Virus record (IMG/VR): IMGVR_UViG_3300027985_000604
Coordinates: 1 to 23,055 of that record
DNA from: a virus
Direction: 5' to 3' (one strand)
DNA: 23,055 nucleotides
Shown here: piece by piece, positions 22,022 through 23,055 of the stretch
Numbering within the stretch: the stretch's first letter is position 1
How the letters are laid out: every line of letters begins with the position of its first letter
Made by a program: the position numbers and the translations under genes
The notes under the pieces: model-generated
What the model saw: the letters and a program-made list of their open reading frames with translations, nothing else
The model's database searches: none
What the model was told of the DNA's origin: nothing

Positions 22022-22109
22022 CGGAAGCCTCCAAAACCTTGTTTTCTTGTGGAATGCCCGGACGAGGCCCATCTTGCGAGGCATCGAAAGGAGAAACGAA
22101 ACGCCGCAT
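22014..22109 (-). CDS. 31-aa small early protein downstream of Cro
   Basis: This small frame encodes MRRFVSPFDASQDGPRPGIP and a short end (QENKVLEASDV). The evidence for expression is good: its ATG overlaps the Cro stop by one base (TGATG), GAGGAGG lies seven bases upstream, and its TGA overlaps the start of the CII-like gene by eight bases. No family is recognised and the peptide is too short for a fold assignment. It may be a small regulator or anti-host peptide, or may mainly couple translation between Cro and the CII-like gene. Confidence 0.55.
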   Translation of the reverse strand: MRRFVSPFDASQDGPRPGIPQENKVLEASDV

Positions 22110-22312
22110 CACGCCGCCTCCTCGCGAAGCGGTGGATGGGCGGTCATGTAGCGGCGCACGCGGTCGACGCTCGACAACGTCGGGCTCGACTGGCCCGCGC
22201 GCCATGCATCCCAGGTGCCCCATTTCGCATTGATCGCGGACCGAAGCACCGCCTGAGGGGAGCGCCCGGTCGCGTCAGCGTATGCAGAGAGGTCGATGAT
22301 GAGTTGTTCCAT
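22109..22312 (-). CDS. Cro-like repressor
   Basis: The 67-aa product begins MEQLIIDLSAYADATGRSPQ and continues AVLRSAINAKWGTWDAWRAG, a compact helix-turn-helix pattern (TGRSPQAVLRSAINAKWGTWDAW, split here by position at residues 15-38). It is transcribed away from the S24 repressor across three shared operators, the defining arrangement of lambda Cro. An in-frame ATG at 22321 would add three residues. Neither start has a Shine-Dalgarno sequence, and a promoter with -35 TTGCCA (22350-22345) and a weak -10 CATACC (22327-22322) would begin transcription almost at the ATG, so a leaderless message is likely. Operator 1 would lie between the -35 and -10. Confidence 0.75.
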   Translation of the reverse strand: MEQLIIDLSAYADATGRSPQAVLRSAINAKWGTWDAWRAGQSSPTLSSVDRVRRYMTAHPPLREEAA

Positions 22313-22325
22313 GGGCACCATGGTA

Positions 22326-22399
22326 TGGGGGATTTCCCCCAAATTGGCAAGGGGAAAGACCCCCATGGCCCCAACGCCACTTGTGGGGCATCTTCCCCA
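22326..22399. promoter_or_regulatory. Triple operator GGGG-N6-CCCC between repressor and Cro genes
   Basis: Three sites share the form GGGG-N6-CCCC, each with A after the last C: TGGGGGATTTCCCCCA (22326-22341), AGGGGAAAGACCCCCA (22350-22365) and TGGGGCATCTTCCCCA (22384-22399). Their centres are 24 and 34 bp apart. The first is an almost perfect palindrome. The last ends one base before the repressor ATG, the first ends 14 bases before the Cro ATG at 22312. Binding by the repressor and by Cro at these sites would control both promoters, as in lambda OR. Confidence 0.75.
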
Positions 22400-22400
22400 T

Positions 22401-23055
22401 ATGCAGAAAAAGAACCTCGACGCCTTCGTGCGCGGCCTAAAAATCATCATGGATGCCGAGGGGTGGAAGATGAAGCCGCTCTCGGAAGCCGCGGGCATGG
22501 GCGAGTCTGGTATCCGCGATCTGTTCCGCTATTCCTCCGCCCCGAAGGTCTCCAATGCCTATGCGATCAGCCAGGTTCTAGGGCGCACGGTCGACGAGAT
22601 CATCCAGATCGGCAAGTCCGGGCAGTTATCAGATATCCCCGCGGTGCCACTCATCGCTGTCGCAGGACGAGTCGGCGCCGGGGCGGAAGTCGACTTGGTT
22701 GATGCCTTTGGCAAGGGAAACGGCTTGTTTCACATTGCCTGCCCGCCACAGCTGAACCCACACGGCATCGTGGCGGTCGAGGTCGAAGGCGACAGCATGT
22801 CCCCCGCGTATCCACCCGGGACGATCCTGTTCTACAGCCGAGATGCCCTTGGGGTTCCGACCGAGGCGATCGGCAGAGTTTGCGTGTGCGAGGACGTCAG
22901 CGGCAGGGCGTGGGTGAAGCACATTAAGCCGGGGCTTGAAGAGGGGACCTTCTCCCTTATTTCGCTGAACCCGCATCACGATCCGCAGCACGGGATGCGG
23001 CTGAAATGGGCGGCGCCGGTCAAATTCAGCCTGCCGCCTGAGTTCGTGAAGAGGG
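22401..23055 (+). CDS. S24-family prophage repressor (CI-like), C-terminus cut by window end
   Basis: About 218 residues are visible. An N-terminal helix-turn-helix (about 8-62, with LSEAAGMGESGIRDLF) is followed by a LexA-like domain. The linker has GRVGAG (89-94), with the probable self-cleavage bond Ala93-Gly94. The active Ser132 is in VEVEGDSM, and the Lys173 in WVKHIKP is the likely partner. The Ala-to-Ser and Ser-to-Lys spacings, 39 and 41, are close to lambda CI (38 and 43), so RecA-stimulated cleavage and induction by DNA damage are expected. The ATG at 22401 abuts operator 3 and lacks a Shine-Dalgarno sequence, suggesting a leaderless message as for lambda PRM; an in-frame GTG at 22383 is less likely. 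Confidence 0.9.
   Translation, partial: MQKKNLDAFVRGLKIIMDAEGWKMKPLSEAAGMGESGIRDLFRYSSAPKVSNAYAISQVLGRTVDEIIQIGKSGQLSDIPAVPLIAVAGRVGAGAEVDLVDAFGKGNGLFHIACPPQLNPHGIVAVEVEGDSMSPAYPPGTILFYSRDALGVPTEAIGRVCVCEDVSGRAWVKHIKPGLEEGTFSLISLNPHHDPQHGMRLKWAAPVKFSLPPEFVKR

Noticed and set aside
1-23055. tRNA genes, attachment sites and insertion sequences
   Set aside because: I saw no tRNA-like cloverleaf, no transposase gene and no paired attachment repeats; the prophage ends are probably outside the window.

Overview
The window is most of one prophage (or a temperate-phage genome) in a high-GC alphaproteobacterium. Rhodobacterales (Rhodobacter, Cereibacter or Paracoccus type) is the likely host, judged from base composition and from a small protein resembling the spike base family of Rhodobacter gene transfer agents and related phages. 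The phage is a siphovirus with a lambda-style genetic plan: a divergent repressor/Cro switch at the right end, an early operon, a candidate replication origin, a gene in the position of lambda Q, and one long late operon. All genes but the repressor are read leftward on the minus strand. No integrase, endolysin or bacterial housekeeping gene is visible, and both ends of the element lie outside the window.

Right end (about 22.0-23.06 kb): an S24-family repressor (plus strand, running off the window) faces a 67-aa Cro-like protein. Between them lie three copies of a GGGG-N6-CCCC operator. Downstream of Cro follow an unlisted-size 31-aa gene and a CII-like regulator, then an intrinsic terminator at about 21.5 kb.

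Early region (about 17.5-21.3 kb): a tightly overlapping string of small genes. It includes a DUF1937 (deoxyribosyltransferase-like) protein, two small helix-turn-helix-like proteins, a DUF1376-like putative replication protein and several unknowns. A 207-bp gap at 18.89-19.09 kb holds a perfect DnaA box, a pyrimidine tract and a cluster of GACTGTC repeats, and is a good candidate for the phage origin. The last early gene sits in the Q position and is followed by a promoter-plus-terminator pair like lambda pR'-tR'.

Late region (about 17.35 kb down to 1): a gpZ-like protein, small and large (GpA-type) terminase, gpW, lambda-type portal, a ClpP-protease/gpT-like capsid fusion with an internal start, a DUF2190 capsid cement protein, an attachment protein, tail terminator, small protein, major tail protein, tail assembly chaperone with a GGGAAAC -1 frameshift, a 1464-aa tape measure protein, one candidate tail-tip protein, a tail fibre, a spike base-like protein, a terminator and the start of one more gene. 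Perfect GC-rich hairpins sit between several of the late genes, next to those whose products are needed in large amounts. Head proteins mix Mu-type (gpT, DUF2190) and lambda-type (portal, terminase, gpW) families, and no lambda M-L-K-I-J tail-tip series follows the tape measure gene.
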